From Ianthella basta (lineage: Eukaryota > Porifera > Demospongiae > Verongiida > Ianthellidae), in NCBI GenBank assembly GCA_964019415.1, contig OZ025869.1:6458882-6522881 (forward strand): a stretch of DNA of 64,000 bases, given 5' to 3'. The translations under genes and the position numbers were made by a program. The notes beneath the pieces are model-generated. The model was given only the letters and a program-made list of their open reading frames with translations, was not told where the DNA came from and made no database searches. Positions 10,301 through 21,869 of the stretch are shown here, one piece after another (position 1 is the stretch's first letter; each line of letters begins with the position of its first letter).

Positions 10301-11737
10301 CTACAAAAGACGGAAATGATGATTTAAATTTAATAGGCACACGTGTATGTAGCTACACACTATAGGTACTTATGTATTCACATGATCAAGGCAGATTTCA
10401 CATTGCATTCTGGGCAACAAAAACCATCAAAGTTCAAACCATTGCATGCATTATAGGAGACCCTATATACACTCATGTATTTCTGGATTGCCTAGATGGT
10501 AATACAAGTGAATCTTATAGTGGTAATGCCTGCATTGCTGCGCCCAACTTACTTGAAGGTCTTCTAATGCGAAGGTCAGCTCCCTGTCACCCTTTCTTAA
10601 TCGAACTGTATTGCTGTGACTGTCATCCTAGGCCACGTGCATCAGGGTTGAGTACGTAGCTACAGCCAGTAAGACAACCCATGTGCACAGCACGTGTGCA
10701 CTGCCGTCCACGACGTTGCAGCACAGTCTGAAGGAGTGACTGCCTAGAGTTCTAGAAAGAAGCAACTGCGACACTATACTGATCAGAAACCACATCTCGA
10801 CTGCTCGCAAGCAGTGGCCCACACTTTATGTATCAGTGCATACCTGCAACCTGTGCAAACACATGGGTACTTGCTTAATTTTGAACCCACTCTATCACTT
10901 CCCAAACCATGGGTGGCAGTGTGCTGTACACAACTACCACTTGTCATCCTGTCCGTATCCTAGGCAACACCCATGCAATGCAAGGGTTTGGGAACCTTAA
11001 CATCAGTTGCTTCAGATGGTGCCAATCCCAGTATTTATTCTATCTAGCTATGGATGGTGTGATGAGCATGGAGAGTATTCATACATACATCGGTCATGCA
11101 CATGCATGTGTAGAATGTGACTCGTTGTGACGTGGCACAGAATGGGAACGCATGCAACTGGACATTTTGTATAAGAACAGCAAATCAAGTCAAGCAACAA
11201 CCAAACTTGGGAGTAGCTACAGGGTCTCTCTATAGCTGTGACTGTGGGTGGGTACAACAGCAAAATATTGATGACCTCAGAGTCATCAATCAGTTGTGTG
11301 AGAGGCAGCTGGCCTTCATGCAGATGTGAATATATAGAAGGAGACATCATAACAGAAATATACCTGTAATTCCCCTTGATGTTTGCTTCGTAAAGAGGTG
11401 TTTGAACCATGTTTCCTTTGCATGTATAGGACACCCTGTACATGGACTTCAAGCAATGTTGCAATCTATTCCCAAAACTGTGGTGGTGGTTACCTTGGTT
11501 ACAGACTGTGTCAATTGGTAGTTGTGTACAGTTTCAGTTGGTAACCAAGGGAACAACTACCCATAGTTTCAGAGGCTGATTAGTAATTTAAAAGTCACAC
11601 CTTATGTTCCGGTTTAGTAGGCCAATCATTGGGAAACACCTTGAGAGGGCACTATGTGCTCTTTTGTTTAAACTTAGTATACCCTTATTTAGGCACAAAC
11701 ATCAAAGGGAATGAAATGTACAGTTATTTTGACTTGC
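10301..11737. other. No gene recognised; small inverted repeat
   Basis: ORFs at 10372-10659, 11048-11464 and 11117-11329 show no family similarity. A 10-base inverted pair, ccttggttac (11483) and gtaaccaagg (11541), could form a hairpin. Confidence 0.4.
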
Positions 11738-12095
11738 CATAACATTCCTGAAAGCTGATTTTGCTCTACTATTTCAGCTTTCAGCTTTGAGTTTGCCATG
11801 ACATTCCTGAAAGCTGATTTTGCTCTACTATTTCAGCTTTCGGCCTTGAACTTGGCATGAGATTCCTGAAAGCTGATTTTGCTCTACTATTTCAGCTTTC
11901 GGCTTTGAACTTGCCATGAGATTCCTGAAAGCTGATTTCACTCTACTATTTCAGCTTTAAGCTTTGAACTTACCATGAGATTCCTGAAAGCTGATTTCAC
12001 TCTGCAATGTCAGCTTTCAGTTTGAATGTAGTTGCCATTTCATTCCTGAAAGCTGATTTTGGTTGGTGATTTCAGCTTGCAGCTTCCAGATTTAG
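11738..12095. repeat. 59-bp tandem repeat, six units, each with a hairpin
   Basis: Six head-to-tail copies of a 59-base unit starting catgacattcctgaaagctg. Each unit contains GAAAGCTGA and, about 13 bases later, its reverse complement TCAGCTTTC, so each can fold into a 9-bp stem. The last two copies are more diverged. The array ends directly against the RT coding block at 12.1 kb. Confidence 0.9.
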
Positions 12096-12117
12096 TGAAC
12101 TGAAAGCTGAAAATGGA

Positions 12118-14310
12118 TTGGCCACACGGTACACTGACCCAGATGGCAGTGCCCTTTTGATCGTTACATCCATTGATGGTCACATGATCAAGAAAGTAGC
12201 TTTGCACTCCACAGGATCAGCCGGTCCATCTGGGATTGATGCAAATGCATGGCGGAGGATGTGCTCATCATTCAAGGAAGCCTCTTCAAATCTCTACGAG
12301 GCTATAGCGGGGGTCGCTCAGAGATTATGCACCAGTCAGATAGCGCCCCAGGCCTTGAGCACTTTTCTTGCCTGCCACTTGGTACCACTCAATAAAAAAA
12401 CAGGAGTGCAGCCAATTGGTGTCATGAAGGTGGCAAGAAATTATATAATGCATGCAGCTGGCCCACTACAGACCTACTCTGGCTTACCCAGCGACGGGGA
12501 GGCAGCAGTCCACGCTGTGAGAGAATCCCACTGTGGAGGGTGTACTGCTAGTTGATACTTCAAACGCGTTCAACTCAATGAATAGGAAGGTTGCCATCTC
12601 AAACATGAAGCATATTTATTTGCCCAGCCCTTGAGACAATACTAACTAACTGCTACCAGAGCCCAACACGACTTTTTGTGACAGGTGGTGGTGAGATTCT
12701 ATTGAGAGAGGAACCACCCAGGGGGGATCCGTTAGGATTGGCAATGATTTCGCTTGCCATGGTTCCCCTAATAAACCAGCTACAAGCAATTGCTAAATCC
12801 ACAATGCAGGTATGGTTTGCTGACGACACTTCTGGGGCGAGAGTACTGAAAGGCCTCAGACAGTGGTGGAATGCTATCACTAGCATTGGCCCTTCTTTTG
12901 GTTACCACCCTAACGCAGCCAAGACCTGCCTAGTGATTAGGGAAGAGCAATGAGACGCCACAGAACAGATTTTAGAAGACACAAGCATTGTCATTACTAC
13001 TGAAGGCAAGAACCATCTTGGTGTTGCAATTGGATCACCAACCTTCATTGAGGATTTCACTGCGCACAAAGTTGAGGAATGGACTGCTGAATTAAAGACA
13101 TTGGCTAAAGTTGTAGGCAGCCAACCACAGGCTGCATATGCAGCTTTTACACACGGGACGCAGCATAGGTGGAAACATCTAAGCAGAACTGTACCCAACT
13201 GTGGCCACCTCCTATAGCCTCTAGAACAGGTTATTGAATGGAAGGTCATTCCCTCTGCCACTGGCAGACCTCCCTGTTCCCAAGCAGAGATAACTCTTCT
13301 AGCTCTCCCTGCTAGGCTAGGGGGAATGGGCCTGGAAGACCCCACAGCGTCCGCCCAACCACAGTTCAAGGTATCTCGTGAGATAACAGCACCTTTAGTA
13401 CAATCAATCCTGGAGCAAAGAACATCTTTTGAAGACGATCCGACGATTCACCACTACCAAGGTGTCAGTATGGCAAAAAGAACGAAGGAAGAAACACTTT
13501 GAAACAATTCGATAAGATCTAGAGCCATCAAAGCAAAGGTTGATTGACTGTGCATCAGAACCAGGCGCATCTGAATGGCTGACTCATCCCGAAAGAAGAG
13601 CACGGCTTCTGTCTATCTAAGGGGTCTTTTCAAAATTCCCTCTGCCTTCGTTATGGATGGCCGATTCCAAATGTGAATGACAAATGTGGTGTGGCTCTAA
13701 CTTCTCTACCGATCACGCAATGATCTGCAGAAAAGGTGGCATTCCCACCTTGCGGCACAATGAAATATGTGATCTGACGGCCAGACTACTGCGAGAGACA
13801 TCACCCAATGTCTCAGTGGAGCCCCATTTGCAACCACTGCACGACGAGACGTTCCAACACAAATCAGCCAACAGAGAAGACGAAGCCAGACTGGATGTGA
13901 GAGCCAGCAATTTTTGGTGCCAAGGACAGGAGGCCTTCTTTGATGTCAGGGTTTTCTACCCAATAGCCCCCTTCCTATTGCCACAAGGACCTGGCGCAGC
14001 TGTATAGATTGCATGAAATGGAGAAGAAGAGGGAGTACTCACAACGTGTCCGTGAAGTAGAATGGGGTGCCTCTACACCGCTGGTAATGTCTTCAACTGG
14101 CGGAATGGCCAGAGAATGTACAATCTTCTTTAAGAGAATCGCAGACATCCTTGCTCGCAAGAATAACATGCCCTATTGCCAAATTTTACATTTGATCAGA
14201 TGTCGTGTTTCATTTGCGCTGCTACGATCTGCAGTCATGGCCATCAGAGGTTCACAATCTACCACAGCAAACAATCCCCATGCGACTACAACCATGCCTT
14301 TGAAGTGAGG
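12118..14310 (+). pseudogene. RT retroelement, reverse transcriptase and C-terminal nuclease-like domain
   Basis: RT motifs in order: TGSAGPSGIDANAWRRM (fingers), GVQPIGVMKV, LLVDTSNAFNSMNRKV (motif A Asp), PPRGDPLGLAM (motif B) and MQVWFADDTSGA (motif C, FADD). These are followed by FGYHPNAAKTCLV, NHLGVAIGSPTFIEDF and ARLGGMGLEDPT. The C-terminal part reads DHAMICRKGGIPTLRHNEI, then EDEARLDVRASNFWCQGQEA with FFDVRVFYP, and REYSQRVREVEWGASTPL. This tail, with its acidic RLDV and invariant RHN-D, may be a PD-(D/E)XK-type nuclease. Multiple stops and shifts (for example near 12555, 12640, 12950, 13640, 14005) make it non-coding today. No LTRs seen. Confidence 0.75.
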
Positions 14311-14332
14311 GCTTCTCAGCTGGCTCAGGCAT

Positions 14333-14522
14333 CAGAAAGGGTTGGTTCTCTAATACAGCTTCACAACAGGGTTGAAAACCTTGCCGACGGTTCGACCAGA
14401 TGCTCTGGTCTTCTTCAGGGAGAAGATCTTCGCCCTGAAGAAGACCAGAGCATCTGGTCGAAACGTTGGCAAGGTTTTCAACCCTGTTGTGAAGCTGGTA
14501 TTAGAGAACCAACCCTTTCTGA
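14333..14522. repeat. Foldback element with near-perfect arms
   Basis: Left arm (14333-14420) and right arm (14432-14522) are reverse complements over about 88 bases around a loop of about 10 bases. The sequence accatgcctttg stands at 14291 and again at 14524, possibly an extended target duplication. The right arm reads CTGAAGA (14435), one base, GACCAG...CTGGTC, GAAA (14460), a hammerhead-like core. It lies at the 3' end of the RT element. Confidence 0.85.
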
Positions 14523-14539
14523 AACCATGCCTTTGTTGA

Positions 14540-15080
14540 GGGCCGGCTGTGATTGACTCATATTCTGCATGTTTGCGTGTTCTTGTTCCCTAATCATGAT
14601 CTGTATAATTTCCTATTGGTTTGTTTATTATTCAAGCATGCTGTTTAAAACTTTATCAGGCAGTGCGCATGTGTGCCTATGTATTACCATTTATATATAA
14701 TGTTCCCCCTTTATCTAGCTTGGCTACGAAGTGCTTTACGTTGTTGGCTTGCATGCATTGGTTGCAGCGTGGTGGAGGGAGGTATTGCAGCGTGGTGGAG
14801 GGAGGTATTCTCCTTTTCAGTGCTTTGCAGACTCCCCCAAAGCCACACAGAGTTGAAGCTGACTGCAAGTTGCTGCATTTGCGTGTTTGTGCTTTGGTGT
14901 GATTTGACACCTTTGATGTTATCAATAACAATTCCTTGTTATCTTTCACACCTTGCATATTTGGACTGGGATATAGCAGGATTTAAGATTCTTATCTCCT
15001 GTTATATCTGTGCTAGCTTGTTTACGAGATATATTTTCGAGTGGTTGCCATGTCAACAGGGTATATGATATGATATGCAT
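14540..15080. other. No gene seen
   Basis: No supported ORF. The 22-base string gcagcgtggtggagggaggtat occurs twice in tandem at 14763-14808. Confidence 0.5.
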
Positions 15081-15087
15081 TCTTACA

Positions 15088-16663
15088 TTAACAGCAAACT
15101 GTGTACTGTTTCGCAGATATAGTGTAATGTTTCCATAAAAGTGACAGGCAGCACAGCTTTGAAAGCTTAGAACCAGTCAAACCAGTTATACCAGTTAAAA
15201 CTTCGATCTGTGCATAAATAAGAGCACTATTGTACATACTTTTTCTGGGATGGCTTGAGTCATTTGTCAGGACTAGACTTGTGGTTGCTTTGTTCTCAGC
15301 TTTTCTTGATTCAGTAGGATCTTCTTGCTTCTTGTGCTTTGGAAAGCAATACATGATCCCAATTCATCCTTGGTGAAAAATTTATCTAATAATTGCATTT
15401 GTCAGGACTAGACTTGTGGTTGCTTTGTTCTCTGGTCTTTTCCTGGAGTTCAGTTCAGGATGGGGAGGCCCTTTGGTTCTAGGAAATCTTCTCTGCATTA
15501 TTAGTTCAATCAATTGACACCGCTTTTCTTGATTCAGTAGGGTCTTCTTGCTTCTTGTGCCTTGGAAAGCAATTCATGATCCCAATTCATCCTTGGTGAA
15601 AAATTTATCTAATAATTGCATTTGTCAGGACTAGACTTGTGGTTGCTTTCTTCTCTGGTCTTTTCCTGGAGTTCAGTTCAGGATGGGGAGGCCCTTTGGT
15701 TCCAGGAAATCTTCTCTGCATTATTAGTTCAATCAATTGACACAGCTTTTCTTGATTCAGTAGGGTCTTCTTGCTTCTTGTGCTTTGGAAAGCAATACAT
15801 GATCCCAATTCATCCTTGGTGAAACATTTATCTAATAATTGCATTTGTCAGGACTAGACTTGTGGTTGCTTTGTTCTCTGGTCTTTTCCTGGAGTTCAGT
15901 TCAGGATGGGGGGAGGCCCTTTGGTTCCAGGAAATCTTCTCTGCGTTATTAGTTCAATCAATTGACACAGCTTTTCTTGATTCAGTAGGGTCTTCTTGCT
16001 TCTTGTGCTTTGGAAAGCAATACATGATCCCAATTCATCCTTGGTGAAACATTTATCTAATAATTGCATTTGTCAGGACTAGACTTGTGGTTGCTTTGTT
16101 CTCTGGTCTTTTCCTGGAGCTCAGTTCAGGATGGGGAGGCCCTTTGGTTCCAGGAAATCTTCTCTGCATTATTAGTTCAATCAATTGACACAGCTTTTCT
16201 TGATTCAGTAGGGTCTTCTTGCTTCTTGTGCCTTGGAAAGCAATACATGATCCCAATTCATCCTTGGTGAAAAATTTATCTAATAATTGCAGCCCAAATG
16301 TGTAGGCATTGTGTGTTGGGATAAGCATGATGTCCACCCTTTTGACAATTTGTTCCTTCGTCACTTCCGCGTCCACTTCATTGGTGATCAACAATCTCTC
16401 CAATTTCATGTTAATTGATTTTATTTCATCCTTGATTGTTTTGACTTCTTCCAGGATGGATTCCAAAATCTGAACGAGTGCAGTAGTAAATACAGTAACA
16501 ATTATGTTCAATTATCATGGCCTCCGTGCATGTTCACCTTGTCCCCGTGTGTGTATGCCTGATCATTTGAAGACACCTGCCCACCTTTTGGCGACAGCGC
16601 AGGCAGTGGTGGTGTTGGCTTTGGTGGTGGTGGCTTCTTCAGTGCTGTGGTCAGGTCACTTGG
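15088..16663 (-). CDS. BEN-type protein gene, exons at 3' half
   Basis: Exon 16663-16577 (29 codons) is bounded by acceptor ctaccacag and donor gtgtct and encodes PSDLTTALKKPPPPKPTPPL. It splices in phase 0 to an exon starting at 16469 (after gttcag), which encodes a coiled-coil-like segment (ILEEVKTIKDEIKSINMKL) and then LQLLDKFFTKDELGSC, KTLLNQEKLCQLIELIMQRRFPG, the helix pattern of a BEN domain (FT-x2-EL ... L-x3-K-L-x2-I). The BEN part is then repeated four more times downstream. The last partial copy ends with a different tail, ATTSLVLTNDSSHPRKS. BEN proteins bind DNA or chromatin. A further exon near 17180-17290 is possible. Confidence 0.5.
15255..16290 (-). repeat. Tandem array of a BEN-coding exon, 223-225-bp unit
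   Basis: The marker gtcaggactagacttgtgg recurs at 15266, 15401, 15624, 15847 and 16072, giving one short copy (135 bp, internal deletion) and four nearly identical full copies. Each encodes the same BEN-like half domain on the minus strand. Unit lengths of 223 and 225 are 1 and 0 modulo 3, and TAG is formed at each junction, so the copies cannot be read through as one long protein without splicing. Near-identity points to recent amplification. Confidence 0.9.
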
Positions 16664-17459
16664 CTGTGGTAGTAGGAAGTAAGTATCATATGTACAGTTG
16701 TAACTCTCTCAGTTACATACACTGACCACATCTCACATTTTCACTCCACCTCTCTTTTGAGCTTACGTACTTTAAACTAGCACCTGTCCCTTGGTAGCAG
16801 TGAATCAATCCCCACTATTTCCGACGGCAGTGAAAATTTTGCCTTAAAACATTGCAAATGATAGGCAATTGCAGGTGCCTGCAGTATAGGGGAAAAAGTA
16901 GTAAATAATATTCAGTGAATTACAGCATGCACTTCACTCATATTCCATAGAAGTGCAGTGCTCCAGAGTGATGTACCCATTGGCTCATTCTTTCTGGTTG
17001 CTCGATGTTATTCAAAGCGCATCTCTAGCAATCTGCCGTCTGCAGATATTGCACATACAATTGTACAATTTACAATAGTCAACTTTATACGGTTGCTTCC
17101 ATAACTTGAGTAAGAGATGTGCCGTGACCCCATCCCTTTCTCACTTATATATGAAACCTAACCAATCAGTTTTAAACATAAGGAACCAACAATATCATAA
17201 CTGTTGACTGACATCTGCAAACATGCAGGTAGCATACTTTGCATTCAGCTGTCTTAGGGTCTCCTTGTGGTTGGACTTTTCTTTTCCTGAACAATAAGAG
17301 ATAATACATAAAAATACTTGACATTACCTGCAACTGAGTAACTGGTCTGTAGTAGTACCCCATACACACACAAGCCAATAGCTACGTACCCTATCCCTCC
17401 TCCCACGCTCACTTAGTTCTTTTTTAGCCCTCTGGCATTCGTCACACTGGAAACTGGGA

Positions 17460-17625
17460 ATGGTCCCATCATCATGGAACCATTCACTTCCATCCTCCGG
17501 ATGGGACCAATCTCCTACCCCCCTATTCTCCTCTGCCGATCGTGCCTATCTCACACACTGGTCACACACACACACACACACACCACACACCACACACCAC
17601 ACACACACACTCACAAACGTCTTTT
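17460..17625. repeat. CA/CCA microsatellite
   Basis: Pure (CA)n followed by CACAC-CA variants at about 17563-17613. The neighbouring stretches tcatggaaccattcac and catcctccggatggg are unremarkable. Confidence 0.85.
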
Positions 17626-17849
17626 CCTTGCTGAGGACGTGGGGGTGCACTTAGGCTAGGGCTACTCTCCCTACTGGAGTCATCACTCCCAAGGACATCG
17701 TTCCCTGGGCCGGCTACAAAACAGGAGGTACACACAAGTGTTCCATGAGAATGTCTAAAAGCACTTAATGCTTTTGCATGTACACAAACATAGAACAGAT
17801 GCTCTGAACTTAAATTGATACTATTAAACTTGATTGGCTGAAACTTTGA

Positions 17850-18400
17850 ATCTAGGTGACATGTTTTGGGTAAGGTGGTAGGTAGGTGGGGGGGGTCATA
17901 TAGAGTGTGTTCCCAAAGACCATGATAATAAATGTTGTACTTCTGTTTTCAGATGATTGGTACAATTTACCACTGATGGTTAGGGAATGGTAGCGGAGAT
18001 AAGTAGAGTTAGAAACATATTCAATTGCTTGTGGACTGAGTTTCTCAATTGCTTGTGGACTGAGTTTCTCAATTGCTTGTGGACTGAGTTTCTCAAACAG
18101 TGCATTCAAAAAAACTGCTGACGAGTGCTAAAAACATTGTTTGTACCTAAAGGGAAGATCTGGCATGAAGCCAGATGACTGTCCACCACAGTCACTGATT
18201 GTATCTTCACTCATTAACTGAAACAAAATCAGCAGAAACCTCTTTGGGGAAGTTGAAGGAGTAGGTGTAGTTCTTATGAACGAAATGATGGATCAATTTC
18301 ACCTCAGTTGACTTATTGTTGTGGGGTTGGTTACCCAAAATTGCATTACACCTGTCAAATCCGAAGCCAGGAGTTGCGAACCATGCAATAATCAAGTAGA
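17850..18400 (-). other. Possible exons with an 8-residue repeat; unrecognised
   Basis: At 18025-18098 a 24-bp unit (ttgcttgtggactgagtttctcaa) is repeated three times and reads EKLSPQAI three times in frame on the minus strand, inside an 85-codon ORF that continues to NSTYLRYHSLTISGKLY. The neighbouring minus ORF 18207-18395 reads DRCNAILGNQPHNNKS. Neither is recognised, and splice sites are not decisive. Confidence 0.3.
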
Positions 18401-19800
18401 TGTCTTTTAGTCTAGTATATCTTGATGTATCCTTTAGGCCAACAACAATGAATGCTGTACCCCCAACTATCTGATTTACTGAACATACATGTGGAAATTG
18501 CTAGCAAGTAGTTCAAGTTCAGGGGCGCCCTGGCGCCCCACAATTTCTTTTTAACTCAAAATACTTGTTCTTGGCACATTCACTGTGCCATTTCTACACA
18601 AAAGAAAAATATTAAACAAAAAGGTGCAAGGCACAACAATATTCACTTCTTCTGTGAATCAACACACGTTTGCAAAAGAAAAATGGCAAATGTAAGGTGC
18701 TTCTTGAGCTGCATTGGATCTCTATCTAATACAGCTCCATAGGGAGAGGAACATACAGGAGCCTTGTTTACAGTACTACGTTAATGCAAGCAGTACCTCA
18801 GGCTCACTGTCATCTTTAGTGCAGTCCTCTTCAGATTCACAGACTGAATCCACAATGTGAGCTCTGTATAGCTAAAACATTGCCTATAGTTTGGCAAAAT
18901 GGCAGAATTATATCAAATGGGTTAAGGAACTTTAATGATGCTCTGGATATGAACCATGCAGTAGTATCCTTCCTATAGGGGAACAAGCATCAGGTTCTGT
19001 TAGTAAAGATATGTAATGGCATGCAGCAATATAGGTCAACCCCTTGCAAAGTGCATGCATGCATATTAGCATTGGGTGCATGCACACTGCTTGGGGTGGC
19101 TGTGATCAAGCGATGGTGCACTGATATACATACAGTAGGACGATTGTACGTCATTGAGTAACGACAGCACACATGCACGCACACACGTACATATTTCACA
19201 TACGAAATTAAGGATTTGGTGATACCTTTTGCAACACATAGTGGTGTTGAGAAACACCGAAGAAGACAGAGGAAGAGAAGACAGAGGAAGAAAAGAGAGG
19301 AAGACACGGAAGAAGACAGAGGAAGATGGCAAAAAGAGAAGGAAAAGGAAAGGGAAGGGAAGGGAAGGTAAAGAGAGTACAAAACTGAGTATTGTCTGAT
19401 TGTGTGGGAATGCAAACATTGTTAAACAAACAACAAAAAACACTGCCTCCGCTGCAGTGTTCACTTTGTTAGCATTTAGCATACATGTGTGTGTCAAGGG
19501 TGAGGAGTGTGAATGACCATATTCAATATTGTAAATTAGCTGTTATGGACTTGTAGTACAACTTTCCTCATCATTCTGCAAGGGAGGGGGTAGGAGTAGG
19601 CAATGTCAGTGTGACACTGGACCAAAATAACTACATGGACACAGTTACATTATAAGCAAGTTGAAAACCTAATAAGACAGCAATCTCTCTTAGGGACAGA
19701 AAGAGGTGGGTTGTCTGATTACTATGACATTGTTTGGATGTAAGGAATACACCAACCTTACACTCCCCTTCTTATGCCACCTTCCTCCTCTCACAAAGAC
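18400..19800. other. No gene seen; GC palindrome and purine tract
   Basis: A perfect palindrome-like hairpin, GGGGCGCCCTGGCGCCCC, lies at 18522-18539. A GA-rich purine tract (gaagacagaggaag repeats, then gggaaggg) at 19252-19372 opens long minus-strand frames of Ser/Phe/Leu that are not genes. Confidence 0.6.
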
Positions 19801-19849
19801 CTCTACTACCTTTGACTTCTTTCCTCCAACAAAGTCCTCTCAATGCTGT

Positions 19850-20560
19850 CTGCTGCATCACGTCCTAGGCAGTCCCCCACAGCAGATGGGTCGCCCAGTA
19901 CTACCAAAGGGACTTCCACTCCATGACTTTTCTTGTGTGTATTGGGCAGAAGCGTCTCATTCTATCCCTTTAATAGAGAGAGCTCTAAGTTCTTTAGGAC
20001 TCTTGCTAATCATGCACTGATCCAGGCCAACGGATGTACAATTCTGTGAAACAGTAGCAGTGATTGGTCATGGTTTGCATCATAACAGAATGAAACGCTT
20101 TCTATTGTACTAATCCTTAGCACACTCCTCGGGTGCTAGTATTGAAATGTGTGTACTGTACAGTCAGCAGCCCCAATGCAATGGGGGAATCCAAACCTAT
20201 TCTCAAACCCACTTACAACTTCTTCTATTTGATCACCAGATGGAAACTTCACGTCCTTTGTCAGTAACACCTTAACAATGGCTCAGCAAATATCATTCAC
20301 TATGACTCAAACAGTCCCTTTGCTACACTGGACATGTGTCCAACAATGCGGTAGCAGCCAGTGGTGGCTAAACACCACGGTGTTATAGTCACTCTCTTCT
20401 CAACATTCACTGTACATTAGAACCTTGTGTCTTCCTCTGCTATTTCTGGCTGAAGTTCATTGCACAAATAGTAAATATTGTTTGGATTATCCTGATTTTT
20501 GCTTTGCACTGTTCATCATTGAAAGATGTCAGTACAATCCTATCCCACCAGTGACTCACT
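19850..20560 (-). pseudogene. PIF/Harbinger transposase, decayed
   Basis: Across shifting frames on the minus strand I read WWDRIVLTSFNDEQ (20550), NFSQK-QRKTQ where intact relatives have an EL-PEIA-DT block, then EKR and CLATTGCYRTVGHMSSVA (helix-turn-helix). Further on come FGFPHCIGAADCTVH (the Ile-Gly-x-x-Asp first catalytic site, about 20190), a degraded YYN-K block, ARVLKN-ELSLLKG, and VPLVVLGDPSA (second catalytic Asp, about 19910). Stops are frequent. Closest in style to the partial Harbinger at the right end of this window. Confidence 0.7.
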
Positions 20561-21019
20561 CTTTTCTTCACTCAAACCTTCTGCAAGCTTGAGGCACCGT
20601 ATCTGCTGTGCTGCGAAAGTGCTGCACTTTCAGTCTTCTAGCAAGGTACTTTGGAGGAGATGGAGGTTACACATGGCCAGGAACAGAGGCAAACACACCG
20701 TCCAGAATCGCCTTCACAATGCGTGGGTAACCTGCGCAAAGCGAACGTAGAATCTTAGATGTCTGACTCTAGTTGACTCTCTCTAGTAGCTCACTCTTAT
20801 GTATGTATGTACCTGGTTCCATTCCTGCAAGTCACACATGAGTTGTATCCTGAAGAGCAGAGTATCATCTAGTGATGGGATGTAGTGAGAAAAAACAATA
20901 GTTCTATACTTAGCAATCTTTTCATTCACAGTCACCACACAGAACAAGCAGTGTGGTTCTCATATAGTCAGGACTCCTACATCAGAAAAGTAGCAAAGTC
21001 TGCCTCCTCCTCCTCATCT

Positions 21020-21334
21020 TCAAAAGTCTACTTCTCCTGCCCTGACACACCAGTGAGAAAGTAACAGTTGAATGGGCTTCATCAGAATGGCTCCATTCAT
21101 GTTGATGTACACAACCACCAAACCTGGCTTGTACCCAGCAGTGAAGCAATAAAGGCCCTGTTGGACACTTGCATAGTCATCCTTTGCAACAGCAATAGCT
21201 ACCAAATCATCTGTTGTTGACATGGCATCAATTTCTTCTTCAGAGTGAAGCCTCATGAGTTTCTCATGAGAATACAACAGTTCCTGGTGCACTTTCAGCA
21301 TGTTTAATCTTCGCCCATGCACTTCAGAGTGCAC
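21020..21334 (-). CDS. Unrecognised ORF, possibly an exon
   Basis: 104 codons with a helical N-terminal half (MLKVHQELLYSHEKLMRLH, EEEIDAM) and a hydrophobic C-terminal half (CFTAGYKPGLVVVYINM). No family recognised. Two further minus ORFs upstream (21459-21662, 21676-21867) may be related exons but show nothing recognisable. Could equally be a decayed element. Confidence 0.25.
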   Translation of the reverse strand: MHSEVHGRRLNMLKVHQELLYSHEKLMRLHSEEEIDAMSTTDDLVAIAVAKDDYASVQQGLYCFTAGYKPGLVVVYINMNGAILMKPIQLLLSHWCVRAGEVDF

Positions 21335-21869
21335 TTTTTCCAGCTTACCCTAAACAAGCTTGAAGGTTTGCACAGTGCTTGGTTGGTCCTCAATAAGTGC
21401 ATTGATCTGTCTTTACAATGCACTTAGTGATAGGGGACATGCAACATTTGTTTGACCATCAGATATCTAGCTTTGACTTTGAGCAGCAGTTCCAAGGCAC
21501 ATCAGGCTTTCCCTGAAGTTTCTCTACATTTAAACCATGACAATGGGCCAGTTCTTTTGTTGAGTGTCCACCATTAGAGGTAGTAGTGTGAAAGAGGCTT
21601 AGTTGAGCAATGGCAGATGTGGCAGCACAGCATATTGGCAATGGAGTTGAGGACTTAAGCATTGTATAGCTATAGCTAGTTCAGGTATTCCCCCGACTTG
21701 ACACTTAATATTGGTGAAGCCCAACACCACTCACTAACTTTGCTTGTGTTGTCGCAGAGGCTAAAAGCTAAGCGTAGGATCGTTGGAACATTGTGTCCCT
21801 GGGGCCCTGTAGAGCTCAAGTAGTTCACAGTAGCTTTAACCGGAAAGGCCTTTTCTTGCCGAAACATCG

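Noticed and set aside
10372..10659. 95-codon plus ORF
   Set aside because: No similarity, no splice context, no composition bias; treated as chance.
12902..13369. 155-codon minus ORF
   Set aside because: Antisense to the RT coding sequence, which has clear motifs on plus.
19066..19497. Overlapping Ser/Phe/Leu-rich minus ORFs
   Set aside because: Produced by the GA purine tract on the plus strand.
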